Counted from the stretch's first letter, positions 1 through 12,038 are shown. The stretch: DNA of 43,171 nucleotides from Cudoniella acicularis (GCA_013054445.1 JAAMPI010000325.1:1-43171); one strand, 5' to 3'. Translations and numbers: made by a program. Notes: generated from the sequence alone by a model not told the origin.

Positions 1-164
1 ATCCCACCTATATAGCTATATAGTTTTTGTATGTTAGAGCTTCGTGCTCAACTCATACTCTTAGCAATAAGATGGCGTTCTACCAGGATCTGCTTGACGC
101 TTCTAAGACTAAGTAAGCCCCTTCCACGTGATATCGCTATACCACGTGATAACAGAACGTTACA
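1..164 (+). mobile_element. 3' part of an LTR, cut by the window edge
   Basis: Bases from about 6 to 164 match, with substitutions and small gaps, the right two-thirds of the solo LTR at 39318-39590. Shared landmarks in the same order are the CCTATATAG stretch, TGTTAGAGC, GCTTGACGCTTC, ACGTGATAACAGAACG and the 3' terminus GTTACA. The left end lies outside the window, so its target duplication cannot be checked. Ankyrin-type coding sequence starts at the very next bases, so the element appears to sit inside that gene. The two copies differ at many positions and come from separate insertions. Confidence 0.75.
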
Positions 165-3100
165 TCGGGGCGAAACTGTTCTCCTCTCAACGATGCAATC
201 TGAGAATACGTGGAAGTCCCTTGCTGAATGTGGTGCTCACCTAGATGCGATTGACAATTATGGTCGGGGTGCTCTACATCATTTCATTACCAGCAGTTCC
301 TCCCCGGAGCAACTTCAAGCACTTATTGATGCTGGCTTGGATTACCATAGGGTAGATAATGAAGGCAGAAATATTTTGCACATTGCAGCCGCGGGATATG
401 AAGGTACGGAAAGAGAGGTCCAGCTCCTCGGGTACATCATTGGTCTTGGTCTTTCGGTCAACGCAAAGACCAAGCTTGGTCAAACGACCACTTCATCTCA
501 ATATCGAGGCATCTCACGAACGACCAAAGATCTCTACCTCTGGATTGTCACCGCTGCGCCTTGCTGCGATGCGTTCGGAATTTGATGTAGCACGGCTGCT
601 TGAGGCTGGAGCTGATCCCACTCTTGTCACGAAAGAGGAGAGAACCGCTCTCCACCTTGCCTGTCGCGCTCGGGGAAGTGGGGTTGTTGGGTTGTTGGGT
701 TGTTGTCGTAAGAGGTGAGTCCTTGCCTTTCCACCGGCTTCATATATATTCGAAGTATTTCGACCTCAGATATGCTCCCATATCCCAGTCGGGCAGTTGA
801 GATCGAGCGTGATGCAAAAGAGGTTTCCCTGAAAAATAGAATTTCCCCATACTATCTTTGTCATTGAAAGCCTTGCCGTTAATTTTCAAGGTTAATCCAC
901 ACTAACTCAAAACCAGACAAAATGTGACATCAACAATAAAGACACATTTGGAAGGACTGCATTACATGATACTTGCGCTTCTGGCAGACCCGAATCAGTG
1001 TACTACCTCCTGAAATACGGCGCTGATATCACTTCCAAAGACTTTAAAGGGCGCACACCACTTCTTTCATGTGCTGAATTTGGTTCGGAGGAGAAGGTCT
1101 GGTCAATACTTCAACACCATAACACAGCAGGCAACTGGGAGATCAGTAGTCGCTACAGGCCCGAGCCTCACGCTACTTAAAAAACCGAGCCCTGGTATGC
1201 TTCCAGTACCAGTTCGCCACATTTTTCCGAGTACGATACCGCTTGAGTTGGAGAGATAATAAAGTCACTGCTGACTGCAGGAGCAGATCCTGATGTCCTT
1301 GATACAAAAAGGCAATCTCCGCTTGAGCTCGCTCTATCATACGACTGCCTCGAAGTGACACATGCTTTTCAATACACTGCTAACGAGGTACAAAAGCGAT
1401 TGGGACTGGACTCAAATGATTTTAGATTTCATACTGAACTAGCCCTCAGCCAAAGGACCCCGCTTAAATGTCGAGATTTACCAGAAAATGCCCGTCAAGA
1501 GATCTTCCGCCACCCATCCAAATATATCGCTTCACTTAACTTCGACGATGTTGATTGGCTTATGGAAAATGAGGCAAATCTTACTGGTGCGGATAGCGAG
1601 AGTATTCACACATTCCGTGAAAAGTCATTTCTACATGTTGTTGCTTCACACGGGCTGACGGAGATCATGGAGCGCTTGGGAAGCCTAGCAAAATTCTATG
1701 ACGATCCCGCCTTGGTTAAAACACGATTACTAAAGGGCGGTTATGAAAACAAGTTTTTCGAGGATTTTAAGCCAGCTCTTCATGTTGCGTGCGGGTGAGA
1801 TTTACCAAATATGTCAATGATTCAGATTTTGGTAGAAAAATGTAGGATTGATGTTGATAGACGACGGGCTCTAGTGGCGGGACAGTATGAAAATTTGGAG
1901 ACTGATTTTACTCCTGGCCCAACTGCACTTCACCGTCTTGCAAGGGCAACTCGATGGTGGCATCCCGATGCAATTCAATACCTGGTCAAACGCGGCGCTA
2001 ACGTTGACGCGAGAAATGAAAGAGGAGGGACACCACTACATTTTGCCTGCAGCGACGCCCCGAGACTACACTGAGAACCACAAACTAGGTTTCTGGGGCC
2101 TCGATTGTGTAAGACTTCTGTTGGACTTGGGAGCCAACCCTAATGCGCTGGACAATGGTGGGAAGTCAGCTTTGAACAAAGCAGATATTAGTCCCAAAGC
2201 AATGAAACCACTGTTAGAACGGGGGGCAGAAATCTCCGTGGGTAAGACGTCTGCCCTGTTCTCTGCTATTCAGTCTCAAAATCTCGAATCCCTTCGTGTT
2301 ATTTTTGATGCTGGGGCAGACCCCAACACTAGGGACACAGCTAAAACTTTCAATATTCATTACGAGATCAAATTTCAGGAAAGATGGGCCCTCTTCTGTG
2401 CCTTGTTTCCCTATATCACGAATCGGAAAATCCAAGACTCAGCACCACTGGCAAAACTGTTGATCGAGAGAGGAGCCAATCTGTACAATCCAGTGAGCGA
2501 TACCGAAACCCTCATCCATTACGTATTTGAGCATGCCGAGTACGAAATTGTTTGTGCCTTTCTAGAGAATCGAGAAATGATAAACTTTGACTCAAGAGAC
2601 CAACTTGGACGTACGGGTTTTCTGGCTGCCTGCAATTCTACACGAGCTATACTGGAAAATGGACACAAACATGGGTTTGAGAAAAACAAAGCTCCAGCAA
2701 TACGAATGCTCGAATACGCTGTAGATCTATTAGTAGTGGACAGCGATAGCCGGAATGTGTTACACCATCTTCTCGAAAATTCACAAATGGAAGAGGGTGC
2801 GGTACTTCAATTCTTAAAGTACGTACTCTCTGCGGATCTGTTTCCTTTGCTATTACCTTAAACCCTTTTCATGGTTCATAACTCCCAAGTTATTCGATTT
2901 TAAACTACTATAATATTTAATGAGCACTAACTGACTTTAAAATAATAGGAATGATGCAGGCCAGAAAATTCTTCACCAAAAAGACAAGAGGGGCTTCACC
3001 CCTCTCAATTCCGCATTCCGCTTCCTCCGCCCGGTTATAGTCGAAGCACTGCTAGCCATGGGTGCCAATTTACTTCAACCAGATCCGAACGGTGCTACGG

Positions 3101-3573
3101 CGCTTCACCAGATTACCACACAATGCCTCCTCGAACATGAGCATCAACGGCGCTCTGGGCTCTAAGACCAAGACCCAGAATACTTCTCACAATGTGTTTC
3201 TCTCTGGAGCAAATTTCTCAATCACGGGGGCGACATCAATATTCCGGATAACAATGGTTCTCCCCCGTTGTTTTTCTATCTTTCTAAGTGCAAGACACTT
3301 GACTTTTCCCAGAGTTACGAAACATTACTTGATAAAGCGGATGCGTATGCAAAGAACAATGATGGAGAGACGGCGCTGTATGTTATTGCCCGCAGGGAGC
3401 TGACTCGGGAGAGAACTAGTACAAATGGGGATATTAATAGGAAGTTATTTGAGTTTATGGTTGCAAAGGGTTTGGATCCACTGGTAGAGGATAGTAAAGG
3501 GAGATCAAGTCTTGATGTTGCGGCCGCTTGTGGAAATAGGGAGATTTTGGATTTGTTTGAATATCGATCTTAG
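165..3573 (+). pseudogene. Decayed ankyrin-repeat protein gene, 5'-truncated at an LTR
   Basis: Ankyrin repeats can be read across three frames, with units such as GRTALHDTCASGRPESVYYL, LLLDLGANPNALDNGGKSAL and KGRSSLDVAAACGNREILDL. No NACHT or other N-terminal domain is visible because the open frame begins right at the LTR border. Lesions seen: an extra base near 487; disorder between about 1180 and 1262; an in-frame TGA at 1796-1798; an extra C in the run 2058-2061; and an in-frame TAA at 3163-3165. One intron is clear: 2819-2948 (GTACGT...TAG) restores FLK-NDAGQK. Another probably lies near 715-916. The last exon ends at 3573. CAA-to-TAA and CGA-to-TGA would be C-to-T changes, as in RIP. 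Ankyrin proteins mediate protein contacts and are common C-termini of fungal NLRs, but which class this was cannot be told. Confidence 0.8.
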
Positions 3574-3684
3574 GGCTATATAGTTTTATTTTAGTGGAAA
3601 AGTTAGTATCATGTAGTCTTTTACTTCAAATATAAGACACTCGAAAGGCGGAGATTTGGTTTACTTCATGCTAGTTCCCCTGTA

Positions 3685-4199
3685 GTTTAGCGAACAATCA
3701 CCAAAACTTGAGCGCAACGCTCCCTGGAAATTAGTGGACCACAACGCCTCGGGATCGTAACCCGTTCTCAGTCCCTCGATAAATCACAATCAAAATCTTA
3801 TTTGTCGAGCAATTAATCTTTTAAAATAACGAGCCCTTTTTCTAAGCATGCGATACGTTATCAGCGCTTTAAATAACACACACCAAAAAAAGAGCCCAGT
3901 CACCGAAATACAAGTTACCAATCCCTATATTTTATCAAGAAGCCGCTAGAGCTGCAGCGCACAAGTCCCTAGAAATTCAAGTTACGTCAGCGGAATAATA
4001 CCTCTGCGTCGGAATTCATTCGCGCGATAATTGTTTTTAAAATAACAATCTGCCAACACCTTATTACAAATAATTATTCATTCTCACAACTGGATGACAT
4101 TACAAACGCGATTTGAAAGAAAGATATAAAGAGTGGGAAAAGCCCGTGTGTTGAATGACAGCGCGTTAGCCCCTGAGGTTTAGCGAGTGTTCGCTAAAG
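3685..4199. mobile_element. TA-flanked inverted-repeat element (Tc1/mariner-like MITE, degenerate)
   Basis: The left end, TTTAGCGAACAATCACC (from 3686), and the reverse complement of the right end, TTTAGCGAACACTCGCTAAA, are similar over about 25 bases. Both are bounded outward by TA (3683-3684 and 4200-4201). The 515 bp interior has no credible ORF. It contains a loose internal duplication: AGCGCA...TCCCT.GAAATT at about 3711 and again at about 3956, each followed by TTTAAAATAAC. The TA flank and short size fit a non-autonomous Tc1/mariner element. Chance similarity in AT-rich DNA is the alternative. Confidence 0.5.
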
Positions 4200-4201
4200 T
4201 A

Positions 4202-4577
4202 CGGCGCCCAAGCCCCTATTTTGCGCTGGAGGCAGCAGTATAGGAGTGCAATTCACTTCTCGATAAAAGCTCAACCACGACTTAGAATATTGCAATTTAT
4301 TCTATTAAAGCATAAGATAGGGTTCTTTGCAAAAGTGATGTTTAAAATTCTAAACCTGTTCTTTATTGTATTGTTTTGCGACTTTTGCGACGTGCAATCT
4401 AAGGATAACTCTGTCTGCAGTGTAGGGAATAACTAACAAATTAAAAAACTATCACAAACTCGAAAATTTATCGTCTAGCTAGTCAATAGCATTAATATCC
4501 AACAAGCCAAAAACCCTCAAAACTAGACGCTAATCTTGATAAATAAATAAAAAACCCCTTTTCGCTTGTAACATTTC
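4202..4577. other. Intergenic, AT-rich, no gene seen
   Basis: This stretch lies between the TA-flanked element and the 3' end of the P450 gene. A 71-codon frame at 4221-4436 has no recognisable domain and AT-driven composition, and I do not call it a gene. Confidence 0.6.
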
Positions 4578-6469
4578 TCAAAGTGTCTTCTCCCTCCTCG
4601 AAGCTCTCATCCACATCTGTGACTGTGCAAAAAGGCCATGACATACCGAATCCCAAGGCTTCAATGGATCCACAATCTCTAAATCGAAATTTCTGAATAA
4701 CTGCCCAGTCCCAAAAAGGTCAGCAAATAATTCCTCTTTAACATGCATCCCTTCTTTACTATGAGTCTCTCGATCCAACACCCTTTCTATCAGAGAGGAA
4801 AGGGGGAAGGAGGGGGAAAACACACCTCAACATAAACTTTATTCAACTCCATTATCGCCACCTCCCTCCCTAGACACTTCCACCTCCCATACCCAAAAAC
4901 CAAATCCAGCCGTCCTGCTCCATCACACTCACCTCCTCCGTACTCCCCTCCAGCCACCTCTCCGGCCTAAAAATACCACTGTCCTTCCCAAAAATACTCT
5001 CATCTCTGCAAACTCCCCATCCACACCAACCAATTTTCGTCCTAGGAGGCAAGTAAAGCCCATGATAGGTGTCTCCTTCCGCGGGGACTTCCTTGGCCAT
5101 CAATCCGCCTACCGGAGGGAAGATGCGTAGTCCTTCTTTGATCACGGCTTGGAGATAGGGGAGACATCTGGCTTCGGAATCGCGGATGGGGGTTGAGAGG
5201 GGGACAGGAGGGTGAGTTATTTCATGGAGGAGGGTTTGGTGGACTCGAGGGGCGGTGAGGATATGGAGGATGGTGCTACGAATGGCGGTTGCAGTTGTGT
5301 CGGAACCTCCTAGGCTGAAATGGACTCAGTTGTGTTAGCAGGTTACCTTTTGCGAGCATCTGAATAATTCGCGGGGAGAAGACGTACATTTGCACAAGCG
5401 TCTCGGATTCTGCTTCTGCTTGTATGAGGCCGTGGCGGATGAAGGAGCCTAGCATGTCCATTCGGGGTTTTGCGTCTGGTTCGAATCTCGTGGCAACGAC
5501 GGTTTTGGCGATACTGGAATGCATTTCAGCCTTTTCTTTTGAATCAGCAAGAAAAGTGTGGAATTAAGGAACAAACCCAATAACTTTCCCAAAGCCGATC
5601 TTATCTGTCGCTGAAGGGAGAAGACTTTTCATTATTCTCGATTGCAGGAACCATGTAAGCCACGGGAAAATAGCAACAATCATAACACCAGGCATCATCT
5701 TCTCAGCTTGATCAATATACTTATGAACATCCGAATCTGTAACCAAATCACCGAATGCTTCCCCAAACGCGACGCTGGAAATGACATCGAGCGTGAAGTA
5801 CTGCGCTTTTCGCCCAAAATCAAAAGGCTTGAAAGAAGATGGTATAGAGAGGTATTTTGTGGCGATGAGTTGTATGAGTGCTGCTACGTTGCGGTCGATT
5901 GTCTCTTCGAGATCGGGATTTTCTTTTCTAGTGTACTAGACACATAGTTAGAATTACGAAAGAAGGTGGAGGAGAAGGGTACTCCAGGGGCCATTTTAGC
6001 CCGAAGGCGGTTATGAATTTCATCGTCCTTGTAGGAAAGTATATTGTCGCGACTGGGATCAAAGCGCATGCCATCATACCAATCTGAGCGCTTGTATTGA
6101 GTACGAACTCCCAGCATTCTCTTTATTAAAGACGGATCGCTCGTCACTAAAGTATTTGTGCCGACTCGGGCAAGTGATCCTAAACAGTTGTCGTAATTAG
6201 TACTGTAGTTTAACACGTTGTTTTTGGGGGATGATACCATATTGGTTGCAGACGTCGTAGAAGTCGAGATGCATCCGGCCTCCAGCGACATGGCGAAGAA
6301 GCCAAAAATCGGAAAATCTAGCGGACCAGGGACCTTTGAAATGTCGTAATCGATACCACGAGTAGAGTGTTTGTGAAATTATCGAAGCAACTAACAAAAA
6401 GACAAGTAAGTACACGAGGAGCTTCCAATTCTCTTCAAACTCCCTCGCGGCAGTAGATATCGCAGTCAT
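4578..6469 (-). CDS. Cytochrome P450 monooxygenase, six exons, one frame break before the haem loop
   Basis: A membrane-anchored fungal class II P450, a haem-thiolate enzyme that uses electrons from CPR at the ER. Exons that join cleanly are 6469-6238, 6179-5983, 5935-5577, 5513-5388, 5314-4826 and 4700-4578. Introns are 58, 47, 63, 73 and 125 nt, all GT-AG. Features in order: a single N-terminal membrane helix (VYLLVFLLVASII); I-helix LGGSDTTATA; K-helix ExxR in IKEGLR; PERW motif FRPERW; haem loop VFGYGRWKCLG with the Cys ligand; and a C-terminal FDLEIVDP segment. The total is about 508 residues, normal for the family. The haem loop is in a different frame from FRPERW; one base appears to be missing at about 4900-4920. 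With that base restored every exon phase fits. The sequence style recalls pisatin-demethylase-like or benzoate-hydroxylase-like P450s, but the substrate is unknown. Either a very recent pseudogene or a base-call error. Confidence 0.85.
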
Positions 6470-7152
6470 GATTAGGAAGCCAAACGAAGATATTACAAAA
6501 TATTTTCTGGGATTAGTTCTGCTCCAAAGGTGGAGTGTGAGTAAAGTTAAGAGTTATATTTGAAAGGTGGTCGTGAGGTTCGTTAAAAATAAAGATTAGA
6601 GATAAGAGAGGGGTAGAGTCTATATTCGAATTTTCCCATGCATACTGTATCAAATCAGGTGCATACCTCCGAACCATCCACAAATCAGAACGGGATGTGC
6701 TGAGAGGCCTCCCATTTTTGTGTAACCTCAATATGCACACGATCTAAACTCACTTCAGATTGCTATGAAAAGGAAGCTCTACAAGAGTCTGATGTGTGCC
6801 AATGCTTTGGGGTATATCTTTTAGGCTTTGCAATTGATAAGTAGTAACCCAGAATAAATTTTACCCAGAGTACCTTTTAATAATTCTATTAAGTAAATAG
6901 AAGAACAATGAGGGTATTTGAAAGATTTATATAATATATATATTATAAAGGCGCTTTTTCAATAACAATGTCGGATTACTAAACCTAGATCCTAACTTAT
7001 ACGAATTCTGTTTCTATTTAGAAAGATGAGCAAGGCAGCTTTATCGGCAATAATGAGTGAGCGAAAGTGCGAGCGATCAATGGTTGAACAAGGCTTAATA
7101 GATAAGCATCTCAACACCTTTACACTAAAAGAAGCTTTAAATATCCACTAGA
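6470..7152. other. Intergenic between P450 start and HET gene stop
   Basis: This should contain the P450 promoter and the HET1 3' region, since both genes are on the minus strand. AT-rich, with an alternating TA tract at about 6930-6950. A 75-codon minus frame at 6513-6740 has no recognisable features. Confidence 0.5.
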
Positions 7153-9502
7153 TTAAAGAAAGAACCAATCTTGCTCGGTATCAAAGAATTTTGCCAGACA
7201 CGGAGTCCTTGCTGTCTCCCTTATATGTGCTTCTGACCAAGGCACACGTCGCAATTTGTGATTTATGCTGTCCTGTTTAACGACAGTTACGACTCTGAGA
7301 TATTCAGCAACGATTGTGTCCTCAAGTTTCTGTGAGATAGAGACTAATGCGGCACGCGATCCTTCGAAAGACCACTGCCCATTGTGTAATTGCAGTGTCT
7401 CTATTTCTAGGATGACGGCTAGATCACGATTGTGAAGGTCTAGATCGTCCCAGGAAGGATTGATGATATCCTTTTGGTTCTCAATGAAGTATATTTGACC
7501 ACCTAGTATGCAAGATATAACTGAAGGGATAGGATTTTGAGGAGCGCTTAAGCTAAATGCCGAGTAAGCAGGAAAATTGACAGAAAGGCCACCGTGTGTG
7601 CTAGTAGATGCTGTTCGGTGGATGTTAGGCCCGGCTCGGGTGCACATACGAAGATACAATGGAGCCCAATTGTATCCTCTTTTCTTCAGCCGCGGGCCTT
7701 GAACGAACAGAACGGCAACCGGAACGTGGTGCTTATGCATACTCCAAAATTTGCTCATCCGGTGAACCATAATCTCATTTTCAACATCCTCGCCCTCACC
7801 TGTTGGCTCGTCTCTCATGATTTGATCTAGATTGAAACCCATGAGGATAGCAGCGCAGATTGGTTCATCCGTTGCGAAGGTAACTGATCGATGAGGAAGG
7901 AATATTTGCCATATGAGTGGTATCTGATCAAAACCCTTGTTGTGATCATATGTGTCAAAGAAAAGAGAACAATCCCAACCGATCGAGTTGTAGTAATGCA
8001 CTTTCAAGTCTTTCTGCCTGGCGTGCCACAAGATTGACCCAGTCATGACCATACGAGGTTTCTCAGCGAATTGAAAAATAAGTCTTTTTGCTAGCACCGC
8101 CTCTTGGATGGTCCAAAACCGACGGATCCATGTGGAACATAGAATTCGCATGTTAATCTCTTCATAGCTGCAATCGGCTGGTGATGCCATTAGCTCAGCA
8201 TCCAAAACCAGCACTCGTTCGGAATTCGCATAGATGTCTCGCATTTGATTTATCGCTTTTTTGTGTATGTCAACGGGGCTACGAGGGACACAGAGAGTAT
8301 CCATCCAAAATAAGACTCGGTGGTCATGCCTAGGCAGTGACAACCGCTGCCACTTGCCTTTTCCTATTCGCACGTCGAAGTCGGGCATCGAATATGTGGC
8401 TGAGATAAGACGGACAAGCTTCTGTATCCGACATAATGGGAGAGAGTTTTCAGTCGGATTACCCCAGCCATCAATCCATCTAAATGACATCAGCCACGTC
8501 TAGGAAAGAGAAAAGGATTACTTACACATGCGAAATTGCAGTATACTCCAACCCCGGTTCTGACTTCGACGCTATAATCTTTAATGTAGGACTCGCTTTA
8601 TCTTGGTCTAGATGGAGAAGGGGAATATCTCCGTTCTTGATAGTAGCCACTAATTTTAGAGCGTCGACTTGAAGAACCATGCACTGACAACCCTCTGACT
8701 CGTGCTTCACAATGTATCCATCTGAAACCATTGTCTTGGCGACACATTCTCTATTATCTCTGTTGCAATTAGTGTGATCAAGCGGTCGCTTTGGCGGACC
8801 AAGCAGACTAGCATAGTACTGGCCGAGGACATTGTACGAGCTCTGAATTTGCTCAACCACACTTGGACACCAGCCCTGATTAACCATGCGAGTTTGGAGG
8901 AAAATATTACGAACGATTTTCCAAGATTGGACCATTTTCCACGGCGTTTGTCGGTAAACAGCTCCGCATATTTCAGTTGCACCGACCTGTAAAGTAGTCG
9001 CAAGGATTTGGATTCCAAGGCCAACTTCCCGAGAGATGGGATTTCGGACAGAGTAGGTAGCCTCCAACTTCTCAAAACTTTGCCATACAGCGCAAGATAG
9101 ATTAAAGCATTCATAAATCTTATCATTGCGGCTTTGAGTGATTTTGGCGCTATTGGGGACTTCTTTGTCGTGCTCAATCTGTCGCCTGAAAGCTTGAAGA
9201 TAGTCGGGCAATTTCTTGGTGGTAATCCACTTTTTTCCGGACACACCGATGCGTATGAAGTCTGCCGACCTTATCTTCACAGCGAATATCTCATGCATCA
9301 GCCCAAAGAAAAGCCATGTTTGAAGAAAAGCAGCAGCATTCGCCGTGGGAGTCTCTTGGAAATCGCCTATTAGGAGTCGATCGATGTCCCATCCCCTTCG
9401 ACTTGGATACCCTGCGAAGTCTAATCCATCGTACTCGCAATCTCCAATATAAGGGATGAGGATTGGCTCATAAGGGTCAGAAACAGGCGGAAGGTGTTCC
9501 AT
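7153..9502 (-). CDS. HET-domain (heterokaryon incompatibility) protein
   Basis: Two exons (9502-8526 and 8479-7153) joined by a 46 nt intron (GTAAGT...TTTAG) give 767 residues. The join rebuilds the HET-domain opening YTAISHVWIDGWGNP. Further HET features follow: NSLPLCRIQKL, FWMDTLCVP, the helix KKAINQMRDIYANSERVLVLD, and a WIRRFWTIQEAVLA segment typical of the domain end. HET proteins trigger programmed cell death after fusion of unlike individuals or downstream of NLR sensing. The roughly 300-residue N-terminal part is unrecognised. An in-frame ATG at 9619 would add 39 residues. I prefer 9502 because a TATA-like box lies between the two. No frame break was seen. A possible alternative acceptor sits slightly upstream in the intron. 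Confidence 0.88.
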
Positions 9503-9573
9503 CCTAGCAAACGAAAATTGCTGCGCAGTTTCTCGAAGATTATTTTTCGGGACCTGAATCGGGACGGGAGGCA

Positions 9574-9584
9574 GGTATATAAGC
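9574..9584 (-). promoter_or_regulatory. TATA-like box upstream of the HET gene
   Basis: Read on the minus strand the sequence is GCTTATATACC, about 75-80 nt upstream of the ATG at 9502. If it is used, transcription starts downstream of the ATG at 9619, which favours translation from 9502. Confidence 0.4.
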
Positions 9585-9619
9585 AACAGAAAACAGGTGT
9601 GGGTGCAAGTGGCTTGCAT

Positions 9620-10480
9620 GAGACGGAAAGTTCCTGTTCACGACTTTCTTCAAGCGAATTAAATAGTAAGGTTTGAAACACAACCCCCAAGATATGTCTT
9701 AAATCTATCATGGGACCACCCAGTAAGCCTTTCAACTTGAATTAAAGTAGCGAGGAGTCATATGCACTGATGCTTGGCCAGCACGCAAAATAGTTAGGAT
9801 TCAGGTTAAATGTTGAAGTGTGTGCCTGGCAGCCTGAGGCTTCTATGGCACCCAGCACGTGTTTCAGGCACGTCTCACTTGCAATCTAGATATGTGGCCC
9901 GACGACCTCATCTTTTATTCTGCACAGTTGATAATATACTTGATTTACCCTAATTGAGCCCTCCGGACGATCTCTGTGTTCCTATTGCTTGTGTTGATGA
10001 TACCACTCATCCGACCAGCTGGAGTCGACCAATTCCAATATTAAACAACAGAGGCAAATGTCACGGTACGATACTGAATAGTATGGCGGGTGACGAGTTG
10101 GATCACGTGGGAGCAGGGCTGAGAATATATCTCCTACGGATACCTGTAAATTGGTTTTTTCTTTTCTTTGCTGCGGTTTTGTCAAATGAAGCTATTCGCA
10201 AATTCTGTATATTCGGGACGGCAAAAGCATATAATTGCCATTTGATAATTGTTTAATATAACTATTTTTTCCTCCTGAAAACTATGACTATCTCAGACTC
10301 CTCATTAGATCTCCCTTCTGCGGATCGCCCTACAGTTACAAGAGATAAAGACAATCTTTCACCCAAGTTGATATAAATGTATCCTATATATTTAGCTTAG
10401 CACGTGAATCAAAGTCAAGAGAATTTTAACACAGCCAGCAGAAACTAAAGTAAACTACGAAGCTTAAAAAAACGCGGTAC
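9620..10480. other. Intergenic, upstream of HET gene, downstream of Zn2Cys6 gene
   Basis: No supported gene. Short frames on both strands (for example 9954-10256) lack domains. CACGTG E-box-like cores occur at about 9857, 10106 and 10401; none can be tied to a regulator. Confidence 0.5.
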
Positions 10481-12038
10481 TCACCAATCAGTAGAAGCTC
10501 CCGACTCAACTGCTCTCGCAGCCTGCAACGCCTGCGGAATCCTCGCCTGCTTCGCTATCTCATACAAACACCAAATAGCATACCGTCGTGCCGGCTTCGG
10601 CGTCTGCGCAATCTCCGCCACCACAGTCAGCGGCCAAAGCAGAAAGCGCGCTGCTGGGACAAAAGTCGTGCCGTTCTCGTCGAGGAACTGTGGTGCGCTC
10701 GCGAGTATGTCGGTAACGAGCTGGGTGCGGTTGGTGTCAGCCGCGGCTTGAAGATCTGCAGTGTCCAGATCTTGGCAGTGTTGGAGTATCTCAGGCGTGT
10801 CCTGCTTCCTGGCTCCAGCAACAAAGTCTGCTACATGCCAGACTACTTCGTTCAGAAATAGTCGTATGATGCGGAGGATGTTCCAGTGCCGTGATATGTG
10901 GTGATAGGGATATTTGTGGGCATGGCCCTGATATGCACATGGTGGAGTCATATGCGGCGGCGTGATTTGATAGCGCCAGCTGTCCGGCAGCATGTCCTCC
11001 AGCATCCTTGCCTCCTCTTCAAGTTGCAGTGCCTCATGGATAATCCCAGGCAGGCTCTGCACTGGGAGAACCTGTCGTATTCGCGCTTTTAAGTCAGCAA
11101 TTTTGTCGATTAAAGGGCCAAGCCTTATATTAGGAGTGCTGGGCCCGAGAAAAGGTTTAGCTTGCTCATATAGCTGTAGGAATTCGTCTGGTACGGCTAC
11201 CCCCCGTTGTACACAACTGCTGCGGATGTTATTGCATGTTTGCAAAAAGAGTCGTTTCCCTAGATTTGTTCCGAGTTGCTTCGTACCTCGCAGTCGGATG
11301 AGTTGGACGGCACCCAGTGTATGAGTCGTCCAGCTTGCGGGTGATGGACGGCTTGAGAACGCGATGGCCTCGTAAAAACCGAGTAAGAGGACAGATAGAA
11401 GACTGTTATCAAGTACGGCCATATTTGAGGAAGCAAGGGCCGCGTTTGTTTGGGCGAGGGCTTTCGAGTAATGGATGCGGGCACTTTTCATGAGCTTGCT
11501 ACTGTTGACATGCAGCGAGAGGCTGGCAAATGAGGCAGCGAGGACGGTTGATGACACGGCATCTTGTGCGTTTGATGCTGCAGTGTTGTATATCTCAGGG
11601 AGATACTCGAACGGAGAACCTGGGATGTAACGTGACATAAAATAACCAACCGCTAAGTCCTCGTAGGAAGGTGCGAGAGAACATGGCGGCGAGGACGTGA
11701 TATCTAAAGTGTTGAAGTTTGTGACAGGTAGCAGTTCATGCTCAGGCCTCTGGTCTGGGGGAAATGAAGGGTAAAGGACCCCGTTTCTTTCCCACTGGAC
11801 TTTCCGAGCTGTTGTATCGGATTCATCTTTAAAGAGCAGCAGCGGAATGTTCCTGTAACCGAAGCAAATTTTGGACTTGCGTAGGCATTGGGTGCAAGAT
11901 GGCCGAATGCGATCACACTGCAGTGCACAAGGGCGGTTAAGAAAAAAAGAAAGAAAGAGAGGCTTGGGCGGAACTTACCCTCAATCTTCCCTTCCGGCAA
12001 GGCTCACAAGCATCAGATGGCCGACCGCCGAACGGCAT
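10481..12038 (-). CDS. Zn2Cys6 fungal transcription factor
   Basis: Exon 1 (12038-11979, 20 codons) and exon 2 (11917-10481) are separated by a 61 nt intron (GTAAGT...CTGCAG) that falls inside the zinc cluster. The splice creates ACEPCRKGRLRCDRIRPSC followed by TQCLRKSKIC, that is C-x2-C-x6-C-x6-C-x2-C-x6-C, a binuclear cluster at residues 11-37 that binds CGG half-sites. The rest of the 498 residues is mostly helical and resembles the fungal-specific regulatory domain (SLSLHVNSSKLMKSARIHYS, LLGFYEAIAF, HTLGAVQLIRLRG). The N-terminus before the cluster is only 10 residues. The stop TGA at 10483-10481 overlaps a strong donor (GTGAGT), so a further C-terminal exon is possible; I saw none with good continuity. 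Target genes are unknown. The gene is frame-intact. Confidence 0.85.

Noticed and set aside
31..585. A 184-codon ORF starting at 31 as an intact gene
   Set aside because: Its first ~45 codons lie in the LTR copy. Only the downstream part is ankyrin-like, and it shifts frame near 487.
4890..4960. A mini-intron (GTGAGT...CAG) near the P450 frame break
   Set aside because: The GTGAGT and CAG are only about 18 nt apart, too short for a spliceosomal intron, and removing it does not restore phase.
6513..6740. A 75-codon ORF upstream of the P450
   Set aside because: Lies in the probable P450 promoter, with no domain and AT-driven composition.
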